Shown here: piece after piece, positions 16,347-25,429 of the stretch
Position numbering within the stretch: the stretch's first letter is position 1
How the letters are laid out: the number at the start of each line of letters is the position of its first letter
Source: Clostridia bacterium
GTDB taxonomy: Bacteria > Bacillota > Clostridia > Oscillospirales > Acutalibacteraceae
Assembly: GCA_017513525.1 (NCBI GenBank)
Contig: JAFXFC010000005.1
Span: forward strand, 1 to 64,000
DNA: 64,000 nucleotides
Direction of reading: 5' to 3'
Translations under genes and position numbers: made by a program
The notes under the pieces: generated by a model
What the model saw: only the letters and a program-made list of their open reading frames with translations
What the model was told of the DNA's origin: nothing
Databases searched by the model: none

Positions 16347-17828
16347 TTATTGTTTATCGGGGACAATTATTATACCGGAATCATCTTTTTCACCTTTTGC
16401 GGTGGCGATAATATCCTTTATCTGCTGAATAAGACCTTCTATTCCCGTATCAGAATTTCCGTCACCTCTGACATTCTCAATGACATCAAATATGCCGTTG
16501 ACAAATTCGGTAATTCCTGCAGCAATTTCATCTGTCACAGATCCGCCGCCTTCGCCGTCAGGGTCATTCGGCACTTCGGGATTTTCAGGAGTTGCGGGAG
16601 GATTGGGATTTTCAGGTTCTGCAGGAGGAGGCAGTATAACAACTATTTTGATACTCTGTCCTTCGGGAACTTCGTCGAATTCTTCTTCAAGCTCAACAGA
16701 TGTACGAAGAATATGTCTTGCATCAGAAGCATTTATAACACCGTCGAAGTTCACATCTGCATATATGAGATCTTCCTGATTTTTGATCTTTTCAAGCTCA
16801 ACACAGTATCTCAAAACTGTTCTTGCATCTTTTGATGAAACAGCACCGTCATTATCAATATCGCCGAAAGATCTCGGAGTCCAGTCAAATCGAGATAACT
16901 CGGTGGTTATATCATATCTTATTGTCATCTCTGTTTTCTGAAGTATCTCTCTTGCAGTTACAGTGGGGTTTCCCGTATTCTGAAGAATGGGGTTTGCAAT
17001 AGCAAGACCTATTTCAATAAGATCTATACCTGTATATAAATCAAATATTCTCATTATATCATAAAATGATAAGACAAAAGTATAAGAAATATTCTGTTTA
17101 TATTTTACGAGCTCACCCTCACCGTTAAAATCTGCCTGAACCCATGCATCGTGGAATTTGAATTCAAGGAATTTAATATTATCGAGAGGATCGTTTTCGT
17201 CATCAAAAGTAGGTCCGCCTATAATTACAGGGTTTATAGCACCCGACGGAAGATCAAACACCTTATTGAGCGGTGAAGAATCCTTTGTTGAAAGATCATA
17301 TTCATTAAACTCATAGCGGATTTTCAATGAATCACTTTCGGGTTTCAGAATATCCTTCTTTTCCTCTACCATGAGTTTATATTCATCATCTACGGCTAAT
17401 GCAGAAACATAGTCTTTACCGTAGGGAGCAAGGAAATACTTTGTATCCATTCCCTTACTGATCTCTTTTTCGCTGATTTCTGAATTGCTTTCTGTCAGAA
17501 CTCCGATGAAATTATTTACAAGACCTCTGTCAGGATTAAAAAAAGCATCGACAATAGCAGACAGATATTTTCTTGCCTCTTCAGACATGTCCTCGCCATT
17601 AAATGCGTTTTCATCCCTGCTGATACCTGCAGTTTTCTTATACTGGAAAGAAGGCTTCTTTTCCTTGATAGAGTTTACGGCATCATTAAAGATTGTAAGA
17701 TATTGAAGCTTTAGCTCTTCGTTGCTTATCGTTACTGCAAATGCGGAAGAAAACATAGCAGCCATCATGGCAATTGTCAGTACAACTGCAAATATGCTCT
17801 TGATAACGGTATTTGATTTTTTCATCAT
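16347..17828 (-). CDS. Secreted dockerin-type protein of unknown function
   Basis: A 493-residue exported protein with a signal peptide ending near SSAFA (about residue 31). Residues 32-310 match no family I recognise. A type I dockerin-like module follows (about 321-381) with two Ca2+-binding loops, DIDNDGAVSSKDA and DVNFDGVINASDA. A Pro/Glu/Asn-rich linker (about 400-430) and a C-terminal segment complete it. Dockerins bind cohesins on scaffoldins, but in non-cellulosomal gut Clostridia they also occur in isolated surface proteins. The start is the first of two adjacent ATGs after AAAGGTGG; the second (17825) is equally plausible. Its own promoter lies at 17848-17876. Confidence 0.8.
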   Translation of the reverse strand: MMKKSNTVIKSIFAVVLTIAMMAAMFSSAFAVTISNEELKLQYLTIFNDAVNSIKEKKPSFQYKKTAGISRDENAFNGEDMSEEARKYLSAIVDAFFNPDRGLVNNFIGVLTESNSEISEKEISKGMDTKYFLAPYGKDYVSALAVDDEYKLMVEEKKDILKPESDSLKIRYEFNEYDLSTKDSSPLNKVFDLPSGAINPVIIGGPTFDDENDPLDNIKFLEFKFHDAWVQADFNGEGELVKYKQNISYTFVLSFYDIMRIFDLYTGIDLIEIGLAIANPILQNTGNPTVTAREILQKTEMTIRYDITTELSRFDWTPRSFGDIDNDGAVSSKDARTVLRYCVELEKIKNQEDLIYADVNFDGVINASDARHILRTSVELEEEFDEVPEGQSIKIVVILPPPAEPENPNPPATPENPEVPNDPDGEGGGSVTDEIAAGITEFVNGIFDVIENVRGDGNSDTGIEGLIQQIKDIIATAKGEKDDSGIIIVPDKQ

Positions 17829-17847
17829 TATACCACCTTTCAAAAAG

Positions 17848-17876
17848 AGTATAGCATACAGAATTAAAAAAAACAA
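17848..17876 (-). promoter_or_regulatory. Promoter of the dockerin-protein gene
   Basis: On the minus strand TTGTTT (17871-17876), a 17-bp spacer and TATACT (17848-17853), 20 bp before the start codon. Confidence 0.6.
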
Positions 17877-17903
17877 TTTGAATGTATTGGCAAAGTGTTA
17901 AAT

Positions 17904-18575
17904 TTATTTTACTATTTTAAGCTTACTCATAACAAGTGCACCTGCAACGGCAGCAACTATAGTTACAAACAGCAGTGTACTTACACCGAATGTGGGAGAT
18001 ATGAGAAGCACAACAATACCGACAAAAACAGGGAAAACAGAAATCTTCCAATGCTTCTTAAGATAACCTGCACCCAAAGCACCGAAAAGCGCTGCGGAAA
18101 CATAAGAAAATGCAGGCTTTAAGGCTTCACTGCTTCTCATCTCATCAAGCACGGGGGAGAAAATAATAACACCTACAGCAATAATAAGAGTTGTTGTTAT
18201 TGCGGATGAAGCGACGGCAATAGTTGAAATTATTTCGCCTTCTTCGCTGTTTGACTTGACCTTTGCCTGTTCCATGGCATTAAGAGCACAAGGAAGCTTA
18301 AGATTTGTTATATTACCTGTAACAAAGCTTAAATATGCACCGCCTGCTCCGAGCATTGGAGTAAATGTAATAACCTCAATAATAGCGGTTGCCCAATAAA
18401 GAGGAATAAGCTTTAAGAGTGCATTAAAAACAAGATTTGCCTGAGGCCATGCGTTATAATAAACACTTATGGCAACGGGGAGAGAAAAGAGAACGATAAG
18501 AGCACCTACGGACCATAATCTGCCCCAGATATGTACGGAATCAAAATAATCTTTTTGCTTTTTTACTTTAGTCAT
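17904..18575 (-). CDS. Membrane protein, second subunit of a DUF5058-type pair
   Basis: A 223-residue polytopic protein with about six hydrophobic helices and no recognised motif beyond a conserved-looking GAGGAYLSF-type loop near residue 75. It begins 6 bp after the upstream DUF5058-like gene, so the two are probably made together as a heteromeric membrane complex. A transporter function is often presumed for this pair, but no substrate can be read from the sequence. Confidence 0.6.
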   Translation of the reverse strand: MTKVKKQKDYFDSVHIWGRLWSVGALIVLFSLPVAISVYYNAWPQANLVFNALLKLIPLYWATAIIEVITFTPMLGAGGAYLSFVTGNITNLKLPCALNAMEQAKVKSNSEEGEIISTIAVASSAITTTLIIAVGVIIFSPVLDEMRSSEALKPAFSYVSAALFGALGAGYLKKHWKISVFPVFVGIVVLLISPTFGVSTLLFVTIVAAVAGALVMSKLKIVK

Positions 18576-18581
18576 TTTTCC

Positions 18582-19361
18582 TTACCCCCACCATGTAAAC
18601 GAAGTAACAGTTTCGGGCAGCCACATATTGAGAAGCACTGCCATTGCCATTGCCCCGAAAATACTCAATGGCGTTGCGAAAATTTCAAGCTTCTTTAATT
18701 TCAGCTTCTGGCAAAGAGTTTCAAATATAAGGAAAATAACAATTGCACTTACGAGTGTCATTATAGACATAAAGCCTGCATCACTTGAACCGTCAGAGGA
18801 CTTACCGTTGATAGCCTGTGCTACAAAAGCGGAAATGATACCGATAAATGCCGATGCGGAAATAACATCTGCAATGTTTGAGCTTTTCTCGCTTTTTGCG
18901 GTAGCTTTACTTATCTTATTGATTATAAATCTGCCGATTATGGTTACAAGCACAAGACCGAAGCAAATACCTACAGTCATTACCCATGCAATAGCAGCGA
19001 AGTCTGCTTCATTTGTAACTTCAGTATTGATATTACTTCCGAGAACGTCAAGCATAGTTTCTGCGGCTGTAGTTTCATAAAGCAGATTGCCTACAACACT
19101 GAGTCTTATCCAGGGGAGAACGATACCCAGTGCAGATGCAAGAACCACAACGGTTGCAAGAATGGATATTGCGGGAGCAACCGAAAAAAGAGCACTGGAA
19201 ACGACAGTATTTTTAAGCGTTTCGGTTGATATTCCTATTTCTTTTCCTCTTCTCCATGCTTTTATCATAAAGAAAAGAGATTCAACGACAACAAAACCGA
19301 TAATGAGTGCTGCCATTCCTAACATTAATGGACTTTCCTTAAAGTCCGCAAAGTCAAACAT
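18582..19361 (-). CDS. DUF5058-like membrane protein
   Basis: A 259-residue membrane protein with about seven hydrophobic helices. The N-terminal RRGKEIGIS loop and the SALFSVAPAISI helix agree with the DUF5058 family as I know it. It has a good GGAGGATAAA ribosome site and its own promoter overlapped by a perfect 12-bp palindrome (19391-19420), so expression is likely repressor-controlled. The partner gene follows 6 bp downstream. Function unknown; a transporter is the usual guess. Confidence 0.65.
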   Translation of the reverse strand: MFDFADFKESPLMLGMAALIIGFVVVESLFFMIKAWRRGKEIGISTETLKNTVVSSALFSVAPAISILATVVVLASALGIVLPWIRLSVVGNLLYETTAAETMLDVLGSNINTEVTNEADFAAIAWVMTVGICFGLVLVTIIGRFIINKISKATAKSEKSSNIADVISASAFIGIISAFVAQAINGKSSDGSSDAGFMSIMTLVSAIVIFLIFETLCQKLKLKKLEIFATPLSIFGAMAMAVLLNMWLPETVTSFTWWG

Positions 19362-19390
19362 AAAAATTTATCCTCCATAATTAAATATAC

Positions 19391-19425
19391 TGTTTTATTA
19401 TACATTACTATAATAAAACAGTCAA
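19391..19425 (-). promoter_or_regulatory. Promoter overlapped by a perfect 12-bp inverted repeat
   Basis: Minus-strand TTGACT (19420-19425), 17-bp spacer, TATAAT (19397-19402). TGTTTTATTATA (19391-19402) and its exact complement (19409-19420), separated by 6 bp, cover the -10 box and the spacer: a classic repressor operator position. Confidence 0.7.
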
Positions 19426-19454
19426 GAATAAAACTCTATATTAATAAAGAACCG

Positions 19455-20186
19455 TTAAACCGCTCCGCCGTTTACACCCAGTATCTGACCTGTTATAAAA
19501 GAGCATTTTTCACTTGCAAAAAATGCCACCGCATTTGCGACCTCTTCGGCCTCCCCCATTCTGCCCATGGGGATATCCGCACAAACAGCGGTCTTTTCTT
19601 CTTCGGAAAATCTATTCATCATATCTGTATTTATAACTCCCGGAGAAACACAGTTGACGGTAATACCGCTCGGAGCATATTCCTTTGCAAGTGCTTTTGT
19701 AAGTCCTATAACACCTGCTTTTGATGCGGAATATACAGCTTCACAGGAAGCACCTACCTGCCCCCAGACAGAAGAAATATTTACTATTCTTCCGTATTTA
19801 CTGCGAAGCATACCGGGCAGAACCTCACGGCAGCAGTTGAACGTACCCGTAAGATTTATTCCGAGAGTGTTTTTCCATTCTTCATCATTAGTTTCATCGA
19901 AAAGTCCCCACAGTGACACACCCGCATTATTTACAAGAACATCAATTCTGCCGAGCTTTTCTTCCACAAGAGATATCATATTTTTAACCTCAGCGGAAGA
20001 AGAAACATCACATTTTACACTGAAAACAGAAAAACCTTCAGAAGCCAATTCAGAGCAAAGAGCCAAAGCTCTTTGCTCTGATTTGTTGTAATTCACTGCA
20101 ACGGAAAATCCGTCCTCACACAGTTTTTTTACTATGGCGGCGCCAATTCCCTTGGCGGCACCCGTTACCAATGCAACTCTTCTCAT
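19455..20186 (-). CDS. SDR-family reductase, probably YmfI-like
   Basis: A 243-residue classical short-chain dehydrogenase: NAD(P)-binding TGAAKGIG at the N-terminus, VNNAG, catalytic Ser in the NISSVWGQ stretch, and YSASK. The Ser-x-Trp-Gly-Gln-Val-Gly-Ala-Ser-Cys-Glu context after the catalytic Ser resembles the EF-P 5-aminopentanone reductase (YmfI) group more than FabG, but that assignment is tentative and no efp gene is in view. The ATG at 20186 overlaps the stop of the preceding lipoprotein gene by 4 bp. Confidence 0.8.
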   Translation of the reverse strand: MRRVALVTGAAKGIGAAIVKKLCEDGFSVAVNYNKSEQRALALCSELASEGFSVFSVKCDVSSSAEVKNMISLVEEKLGRIDVLVNNAGVSLWGLFDETNDEEWKNTLGINLTGTFNCCREVLPGMLRSKYGRIVNISSVWGQVGASCEAVYSASKAGVIGLTKALAKEYAPSGITVNCVSPGVINTDMMNRFSEEEKTAVCADIPMGRMGEAEEVANAVAFFASEKCSFITGQILGVNGGAV

Positions 20187-21073
20187 TGCTCAATAAGATC
20201 GCCGAGCAAGGTCATAAAGGAAACCATACCTGTAATGCCTTTATATGCCTTATAGCTTGAAGGCGGTGCAGACTTATCAGCAGGAACAGATCCGGAAATT
20301 GATGTAATATCTGTAGATGTGACAAATTTACCGTTTTTATCAAATGAAGCAAGGCGTAAAAGACTTGTGCCGTCCATGTAAACTCTTGATTCTCCTGAAG
20401 CTACATTAAAGTGGTAAACCTTGCAGTTGCGTCCGTTATAAACTTCTTCACTTACGGAATTCGCACCTGTAAGCTCCCCGTAAGATGCAAAGTTAATGCT
20501 GTCTGAATCTAAAAGCTCATCAACATTAAGACCTGCCATGCTCATTATGCTGTCAGAAAGAACAAGATAAGCCTTCTTTTCGGGATAAACCATATAAACC
20601 GTGTCATCTTTAACAAGCATACCCATAGAAGCGCCGCTGAAATCGGAAAGCATATAGATGCTGTCGGGAGTAATAGCAACCTCCATAGGAGTTGTTTCAC
20701 CTGTCTTATCCGTCATGGAGCCTATCATATGGAAAGTACCGTTTCTCAATATATCATATTCGCTTGAGGCAGGGGCTACGATCTGATTATTGGGTGACTG
20801 TGCAGGATTAGAAGAAGGCTCTGCGGTTTCCTGAGCTGCTGTTGTTGTTTCCTGAGCTGCTGTTGTTCCATGAACATCAGGAATAACAGACACTGTGGTT
20901 TCTTCTATATTAGGAGTGACGACTACCTGAGTTGTATCGATCTCTTCATATGCAGAAGCATCATCTTCAGGCTCAGTCGTTGTCATGCCTAAAGTATTAG
21001 AAAAGCTGAGACACCCTGCAAATACAAAAACAACCAATACGATTAAAAAGATAGCAAGATACATTTTCTTCAT
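20183..21073 (-). CDS. Lipoprotein with Thr-rich linker
   Basis: A 296-residue lipoprotein. The signal peptide ends in a lipobox at FAGC (about residue 20), followed by a Thr/Glu/Ala-rich spacer with two copies of TTAAQET (near 70-85) that would hold a folded domain (about 105-296) above the membrane. The folded part recalls the LolA/LppX/DUF4412-like class of curved beta-sheet lipoproteins (repeated MLVKDDTVYMVYPEKK-like strands); this is fold-level inference only. The ATG at 21073 has AAGGGA before it. It is co-translated with the SDR gene. Confidence 0.7.
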   Translation of the reverse strand: MKKMYLAIFLIVLVVFVFAGCLSFSNTLGMTTTEPEDDASAYEEIDTTQVVVTPNIEETTVSVIPDVHGTTAAQETTTAAQETAEPSSNPAQSPNNQIVAPASSEYDILRNGTFHMIGSMTDKTGETTPMEVAITPDSIYMLSDFSGASMGMLVKDDTVYMVYPEKKAYLVLSDSIMSMAGLNVDELLDSDSINFASYGELTGANSVSEEVYNGRNCKVYHFNVASGESRVYMDGTSLLRLASFDKNGKFVTSTDITSISGSVPADKSAPPSSYKAYKGITGMVSFMTLLGDLIEQ

Positions 21074-21219
21074 TGTAAAATTCCCTTCTGAATTATCCGA
21101 GCGTATAAAAACGCAATGTCGGTTTATTATAGCATGTACACACGGTAAAATCAAGATATTTTGTTGTTCATTCACCTAATATTATGCAAAAACGCCTTAA
21201 ATCTGTCTTAAAGGAAATA

Positions 21220-21248
21220 TTGAAAACATGAGTTATTTATGTTATACT
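21220..21248 (+). promoter_or_regulatory. Promoter of rpe
   Basis: TTGAAA (21220-21225), a 17-bp spacer and TATACT (21243-21248), 31 bp upstream of the rpe ATG. Confidence 0.6.
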
Positions 21249-21279
21249 TGTATTATAATAAAAATTCAAGGTGAAAACT

Positions 21280-21927
21280 ATGATTAAAATATCTCCCTCT
21301 ATATTGGCAAGTGATTTTTCAAGACTCGGAGAAGAAGCTGTTGACTGCGAAAAAGCAGGAGCGGATATGCTTCATATAGATGTCATGGACGGACATTTTG
21401 TCCCGAACATCACACTCGGTGCACCTATAGTAAAATCTCTCAGAAAGTGCACCGGGCTTTTATTCGATGTGCATCTTATGATAAGCGATCCTATGAAATA
21501 TATCCCCGACTTCGCCGAAGCGGGCGCTGATATAATCACTTTTCATATTGAATCAGACTGTGATACAAAAAAAACCGTTGAGCTTATAAAAGCTCTCGGC
21601 GTAAAGGCAGGTATCTCTCTGAAACCCGCAACACCTGCAGAAAAGGTTTTTGAGTATCTTCCCGATATAGATATGGTGCTTGTCATGACTGTAGAACCGG
21701 GCTTTGGCGGTCAGAGCTTTATGGAAAACCAGCTCAGCAAGATAAAAGCCATTCGTGAAGAATGTAACAAAAGAGGACTTGATACCGATATTCAGGTAGA
21801 CGGCGGTATCACTGATATAACAGCGGTATCTGTCATTGATGCCGGTGCAAATGTTCTTGTTGCAGGCTCTTATGTTTTCAAGGGCGACAAGAAAACCGCT
21901 GTCAGCTCTTTGAAAAAGCAGAAATAA
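21280..21927 (+). CDS. rpe: Ribulose-phosphate 3-epimerase
   Basis: A 215-residue TIM-barrel enzyme that interconverts D-ribulose 5-phosphate and D-xylulose 5-phosphate. The signature blocks are present: SPSILASDF at the start, HIDVMDGHFVPN (metal-binding His/Asp), HLM, MTVEPGFGGQSF and the second catalytic Asp in QVDGGI. An in-frame GTG at 21271 lies in the AAGGTG ribosome site, so the ATG at 21280 is the start. It stands alone and overlaps the convergent next gene by 26 bp. Confidence 0.95.
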   Translation: MIKISPSILASDFSRLGEEAVDCEKAGADMLHIDVMDGHFVPNITLGAPIVKSLRKCTGLLFDVHLMISDPMKYIPDFAEAGADIITFHIESDCDTKKTVELIKALGVKAGISLKPATPAEKVFEYLPDIDMVLVMTVEPGFGGQSFMENQLSKIKAIREECNKRGLDTDIQVDGGITDITAVSVIDAGANVLVAGSYVFKGDKKTAVSSLKKQK

Positions 21928-22480
21928 GCTTTTTTACAGCATCTTCTGTTATAATGCACTTCCACATTTCCTCGCATCTTGCCTTTTCAAGAGAAGGATT
22001 TTCGGGAAGCTCTGCAAATTCACAAATTTTTCCGAGTAATTCCGTTTTCTCTTTTGACGGCACATAAAATATCAGACGGTATTTCCCGTTTTTTTCAAAA
22101 AGAGAGCATGAATCATAACATTCCGTATTAAGAGCAGCCGACAGAACATCCTCAAAACAGCAAAATTCTGCTACCACCGGTGTGTTTTCGCTTTTTATAA
22201 GCTGTTTTACGGATTTTAAGTCATTGCCGTGAGGGGGAAGAGAAGAAAAACAGATCCGGTATTTCTCCTCGGACTCTTTTATAACTTCAATGAGGAGCTT
22301 TCCGGAAAGGCTCAGACTGATACCGTAAAGTCTTCTTATTTCATCAAGCAGTGACCATAGCACCCGTCTTGTTTCAATGTTCTTATAATCGAATTGTTCA
22401 TATGTAATACCGTAAATCTTCAATTCATCGGCGGTAAGCTCCGCCTCAACTCTGTATTCGTTTCGCACAGTAATATTCAT
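21902..22480 (-). CDS. MecA-like adaptor protein
   Basis: A 192-residue acidic protein. The N-terminal 65 residues (ELTADELKIYGIT, then DYKN and LIEVIKE) follow the MecA/YpbH pattern, and the C-terminal half has the mixed alpha/beta composition of the ClpC-binding domain. MecA proteins deliver substrates to the ClpCP protease. Overall similarity is modest, so the family call is probable rather than certain. Its 3' end overlaps the end of rpe tail to tail by 26 bp. Confidence 0.55.
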   Translation of the reverse strand: MNITVRNEYRVEAELTADELKIYGITYEQFDYKNIETRRVLWSLLDEIRRLYGISLSLSGKLLIEVIKESEEKYRICFSSLPPHGNDLKSVKQLIKSENTPVVAEFCCFEDVLSAALNTECYDSCSLFEKNGKYRLIFYVPSKEKTELLGKICEFAELPENPSLEKARCEEMWKCIITEDAVKKLISAFSKS

Positions 22481-22591
22481 GTTTACGCCTCCGCAAATAT
22501 TGCTTTCAAATATATTTTATTCAATGGTGTGTTTGTTCGCAATGCAAAATTAATGGAAAGAAATACGATTTTTTTTCAAGGTGACATATTA

Positions 22592-23902
22592 ATGAAAAAG
22601 AAGAAAAATTATACTGAAAATCAGAACACGCCGCTGCCCAGTCACATTCAGAATCAGCTCAGAAGACGGCAGGAAAAACTGGAAAAAGAAGCAAAAAAGA
22701 ACGAAAAAAGCAGAAATGCACTTTTCAGAAGAAGAGTTCGGGATGCTTCCGACAAAAAGGCTCCGAAAACACTCAGAACAAAGGCATATTACCGCTTTTC
22801 CGAGAACTATCCTTCTGTTGTAACACCCGACGGGTTCAGAGAAAACACTACTGAAAAGCACAAGCTTTCCCACAAAAAAAGGCTTTTTGTTTTTATTTCC
22901 TGTGTGCTCATTTTTGTTCTGAGCTTTACTCTTATAAAAACTTGCATCCTGCTTTCAGAAAAAGAAATTGAGCCTCAGCCCGACACGCCTGTTATAACTG
23001 ATAGCACAGCCATAGCCGCACTTCATATAACACCGGAAGAGCTCGCCTCAAAAACTGCAGACGAGCTATTAAAAACACTGAATGCGGCACAGTGTAATAC
23101 AGCTGTTTTTGAATTCAAAAGTGAATACGGCTATGTTTATTTTGACATCAAGTCATTTTTAGGCGGTTCGGCAGACAAAAAAATTGTGAATGCATGGGAT
23201 ACTGTAAAAGCCCTTACAGATAATGGAATAGTGTGTGCCGCATATATCAGCTGCTTTAAGGACACCGTTGCCGCATCAGCTCTGATTGGAATGCAGGCAG
23301 CCACCTCCTCAGGAAACATTTTCCTTGACAGCAGCAATTCAGGCTGGCTTGATCCATTTTCGGATGAAGCACACAAATATCTTCTCGATATCATAAAAAA
23401 AGCCTCTGAGGGCGGCTTTTCATACATAATACTTGACAATATATGCTTCCCTACTGAATATACCGTATCAGCACCTGTGTACAATTGGGGCGATATTACT
23501 GCTGACAGCAAAAACAAAAGGCTGGTTTCATTTATCAACAGTGCTGTCAAAGAAGTCGGAACAGAAAAAATTATCCCCCTTTGCGATATTTCAGGCTTCT
23601 CCCCGCTCTCTCAGCTTCCGAATGAAAAATACGGAAATATACTTTTAAGCTCCGACAGTCTTTCTTTCTGTGTAGACCTAAGACAGGATAAGCAATACAC
23701 CGCACAGCTTGAAAACTCTGAGCATTTCAATTATATTGAAGAAATGCCCCTGGCTTTCATTCTTGATGCAGGAGCTATTGCAGTAAAGCAGCTCAAAGAA
23801 GAAAAAGAGGCTTCTGTAGCTTTTGCATTAATAGATAAGGATCTTCAGGACGCCGCAAAATTCACACAGCATGCGGGTATAGAAAATATTATTTATTGGT
23901 AA
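22592..23902 (+). CDS. Membrane-anchored DUF4015-like putative glycoside hydrolase
   Basis: A 436-residue protein. The first 100 residues are highly basic and presumably cytoplasmic, a single transmembrane helix follows (about 100-122), and the outer part (about 140-436) resembles the DUF4015 TIM-barrel family: AAYISCFKDTVAAS, WLDPFSDEAHKYLLDI and the GFSYIILDNICFP strand with Asp. The ATG at 22592 follows AAGGTG and is chosen over 66 upstream in-frame codons. It diverges from the MecA-like gene and is followed 24 bp later by the AGE epimerase gene, so the two may be co-transcribed. Confidence 0.7.
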   Translation: MKKKKNYTENQNTPLPSHIQNQLRRRQEKLEKEAKKNEKSRNALFRRRVRDASDKKAPKTLRTKAYYRFSENYPSVVTPDGFRENTTEKHKLSHKKRLFVFISCVLIFVLSFTLIKTCILLSEKEIEPQPDTPVITDSTAIAALHITPEELASKTADELLKTLNAAQCNTAVFEFKSEYGYVYFDIKSFLGGSADKKIVNAWDTVKALTDNGIVCAAYISCFKDTVAASALIGMQAATSSGNIFLDSSNSGWLDPFSDEAHKYLLDIIKKASEGGFSYIILDNICFPTEYTVSAPVYNWGDITADSKNKRLVSFINSAVKEVGTEKIIPLCDISGFSPLSQLPNEKYGNILLSSDSLSFCVDLRQDKQYTAQLENSEHFNYIEEMPLAFILDAGAIAVKQLKEEKEASVAFALIDKDLQDAAKFTQHAGIENIIYW

Positions 23903-23926
23903 ATAAAATTTGAAAGGAAATATATT

Positions 23927-25087
23927 ATGAATTACAAAAAGGATCTGACTGAGAATATTTTATCTTTCTGGCTTAAAACCGCTTTAGACTATGAAAACGG
24001 CGGGATTTTCACTCAGCTCGATGAAAAAGGTGAAGTTTACGGCACAGATAAAAGCGTATGGTTTCAGGGAAGAGCATTATGGTCTTTCATGAAGGCATAC
24101 AACGTTATAGATAAAAATCCCGAATACTTAAAGGCAGCAGAATGTATTTATTCATTCCTGCCTAAGTGTACGGATACAGACGGAAGAATGTTCTTCACTG
24201 TTACAAAAGAGGGCAAAGAGCTTCAGAAGAGAAGATATTATTTCTCTGAAACATTTGCTGCTATCGGCTGTGCTGAGCTTTATAAAGCAACGGGCAGAAA
24301 AGAAGTTTTAGCCGATGCTGAAAAATATTTTACTGTAGCTTACGAATGCTTTACGGGAGTAAGAAAAAATCCTCCGAAAATCAATCCCGAAAATCTCGGC
24401 ACAAAGGCACTCTCCCCCGCAATGATAATGCTCTCAACCGCACAGACTATGAGAAGTATGAACAGTGATAAAAAGGATGAATACAATAAGATTTGTAAAG
24501 AGTGTCTTGATGAAATTCTCAACGGCGGTTATCTTACAGATAAAGCTCTTCTTGAAAGCGTAACTGTTGACGGTAAGTTTGTAAACACTCCCTCGGGCAG
24601 AATCGTAAACCCCGGTCATTCTCTTGAAGCTGCGTGGTTTATTATGCTTGAAGGAATACTCACTGATAACAAGGAAGCTATAGAAATCGGCAAAAAAATA
24701 ATAGATATCACACTTCCCCTGGGACTTGACAAGAAATACGGCGGCATAATTGCATTTACAGACCTTTTAGGTTATCCTCCCGTACAGCTTGAATGGGACA
24801 TGAAGCTCTGGTGGCCTCAGTGTGAGGCTATGATAGCACTGAGAATGGCTTATCTTCAGTTCGGCGACGAAAAATACCTGAAAGCCTATGAGGAAATAAA
24901 AGAATACTGCGAAAAGTATTTCTTAGATAAAGAAAACGGCGAATGGTACGGTTATCTTCACTATGACAATACCGTTTCAACAACTCTCAAAGGAAACATC
25001 TTCAAAGGACCCTTCCATATTCCGAGACTTTATATTCTCATGGCAGTACTCGACGAATGCGGTGACATAAAAGAATACGCAAAATAA
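23927..25087 (+). CDS. AGE-family epimerase (N-acylglucosamine 2-epimerase type)
   Basis: A 386-residue (alpha/alpha)6-barrel sugar epimerase. The family elements WFQGRALW, RYYFSET, NPGHSLEAAWF and QCEAMIA(L)R carry the expected active-site Arg/Glu/His residues. Likely reactions are GlcNAc/ManNAc or cellobiose/mannose 2-epimerisation. Given the N-acetylneuraminate lyase 4 kb away, a ManNAc to GlcNAc step in sialic acid use is plausible but unproven. AAAGGAAAT precedes the ATG. Confidence 0.85.
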   Translation: MNYKKDLTENILSFWLKTALDYENGGIFTQLDEKGEVYGTDKSVWFQGRALWSFMKAYNVIDKNPEYLKAAECIYSFLPKCTDTDGRMFFTVTKEGKELQKRRYYFSETFAAIGCAELYKATGRKEVLADAEKYFTVAYECFTGVRKNPPKINPENLGTKALSPAMIMLSTAQTMRSMNSDKKDEYNKICKECLDEILNGGYLTDKALLESVTVDGKFVNTPSGRIVNPGHSLEAAWFIMLEGILTDNKEAIEIGKKIIDITLPLGLDKKYGGIIAFTDLLGYPPVQLEWDMKLWWPQCEAMIALRMAYLQFGDEKYLKAYEEIKEYCEKYFLDKENGEWYGYLHYDNTVSTTLKGNIFKGPFHIPRLYILMAVLDECGDIKEYAK

Positions 25088-25097
25088 TTCAATTGTG

Positions 25098-25130
25098 TTG
25101 ACATTGTGTGTATATTGCATTACAATATAC
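25098..25130 (+). promoter_or_regulatory. Promoter and operator of the toxin-antitoxin operon
   Basis: TTGACA (25098-25103), 17-bp spacer, TACAAT (25121-25126). A perfect 8-bp inverted repeat GTATATTG/CAATATAC (25110-25117 with 25123-25130) overlaps the -10 box, where a RelB/DinJ antitoxin would be expected to autorepress. Confidence 0.75.
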
Positions 25131-25156
25131 ATAGAATAACAATGGAGGTGCATTAA

Positions 25157-25429
25157 ATGGAGACCGCTAATTTAAATATTCGTACTGACAAAGAAGTTAA
25201 AGCACAAGCGGAAAAGATTTTTGAATCATTAGGACTCAATATGTCTACTGCTGTTAATATCTTTTTAAGACAGGCAATCAGAGAAAACGGAATTCCGTTT
25301 GATGTTAAACTGAATATTCCGAATGAAACCACAGCCGCAGCTATCCGTGAAGGCAGATCCATCGCCTATGACAAAAGTTCAAAAGGCTATAGTAATATGA
25401 CGGATTTAAGGGCGGCTCTTGAAGAATAA
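25157..25429 (+). CDS. dinJ: RelB/DinJ-family antitoxin
   Basis: A 90-residue protein with the N-terminal ribbon-helix-helix DNA-binding region (residues 1-45, NLNIRTDKEVK then LGLNMSTAVNIFLRQ) and a C-terminal toxin-binding segment. It would neutralise the downstream YafQ-type toxin and repress its own promoter through the palindrome at 25110-25130. The ribosome site GGAGGTG is strong. The stop codon is TAA where a TGA would create the usual ATGA overlap with the toxin start. Confidence 0.9.
   Translation: METANLNIRTDKEVKAQAEKIFESLGLNMSTAVNIFLRQAIRENGIPFDVKLNIPNETTAAAIREGRSIAYDKSSKGYSNMTDLRAALEE

Noticed and set aside
23137..23550. A 137-codon minus-strand frame inside the DUF4015-like gene
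   Set aside because: Antisense shadow with no ribosome site and no domain.
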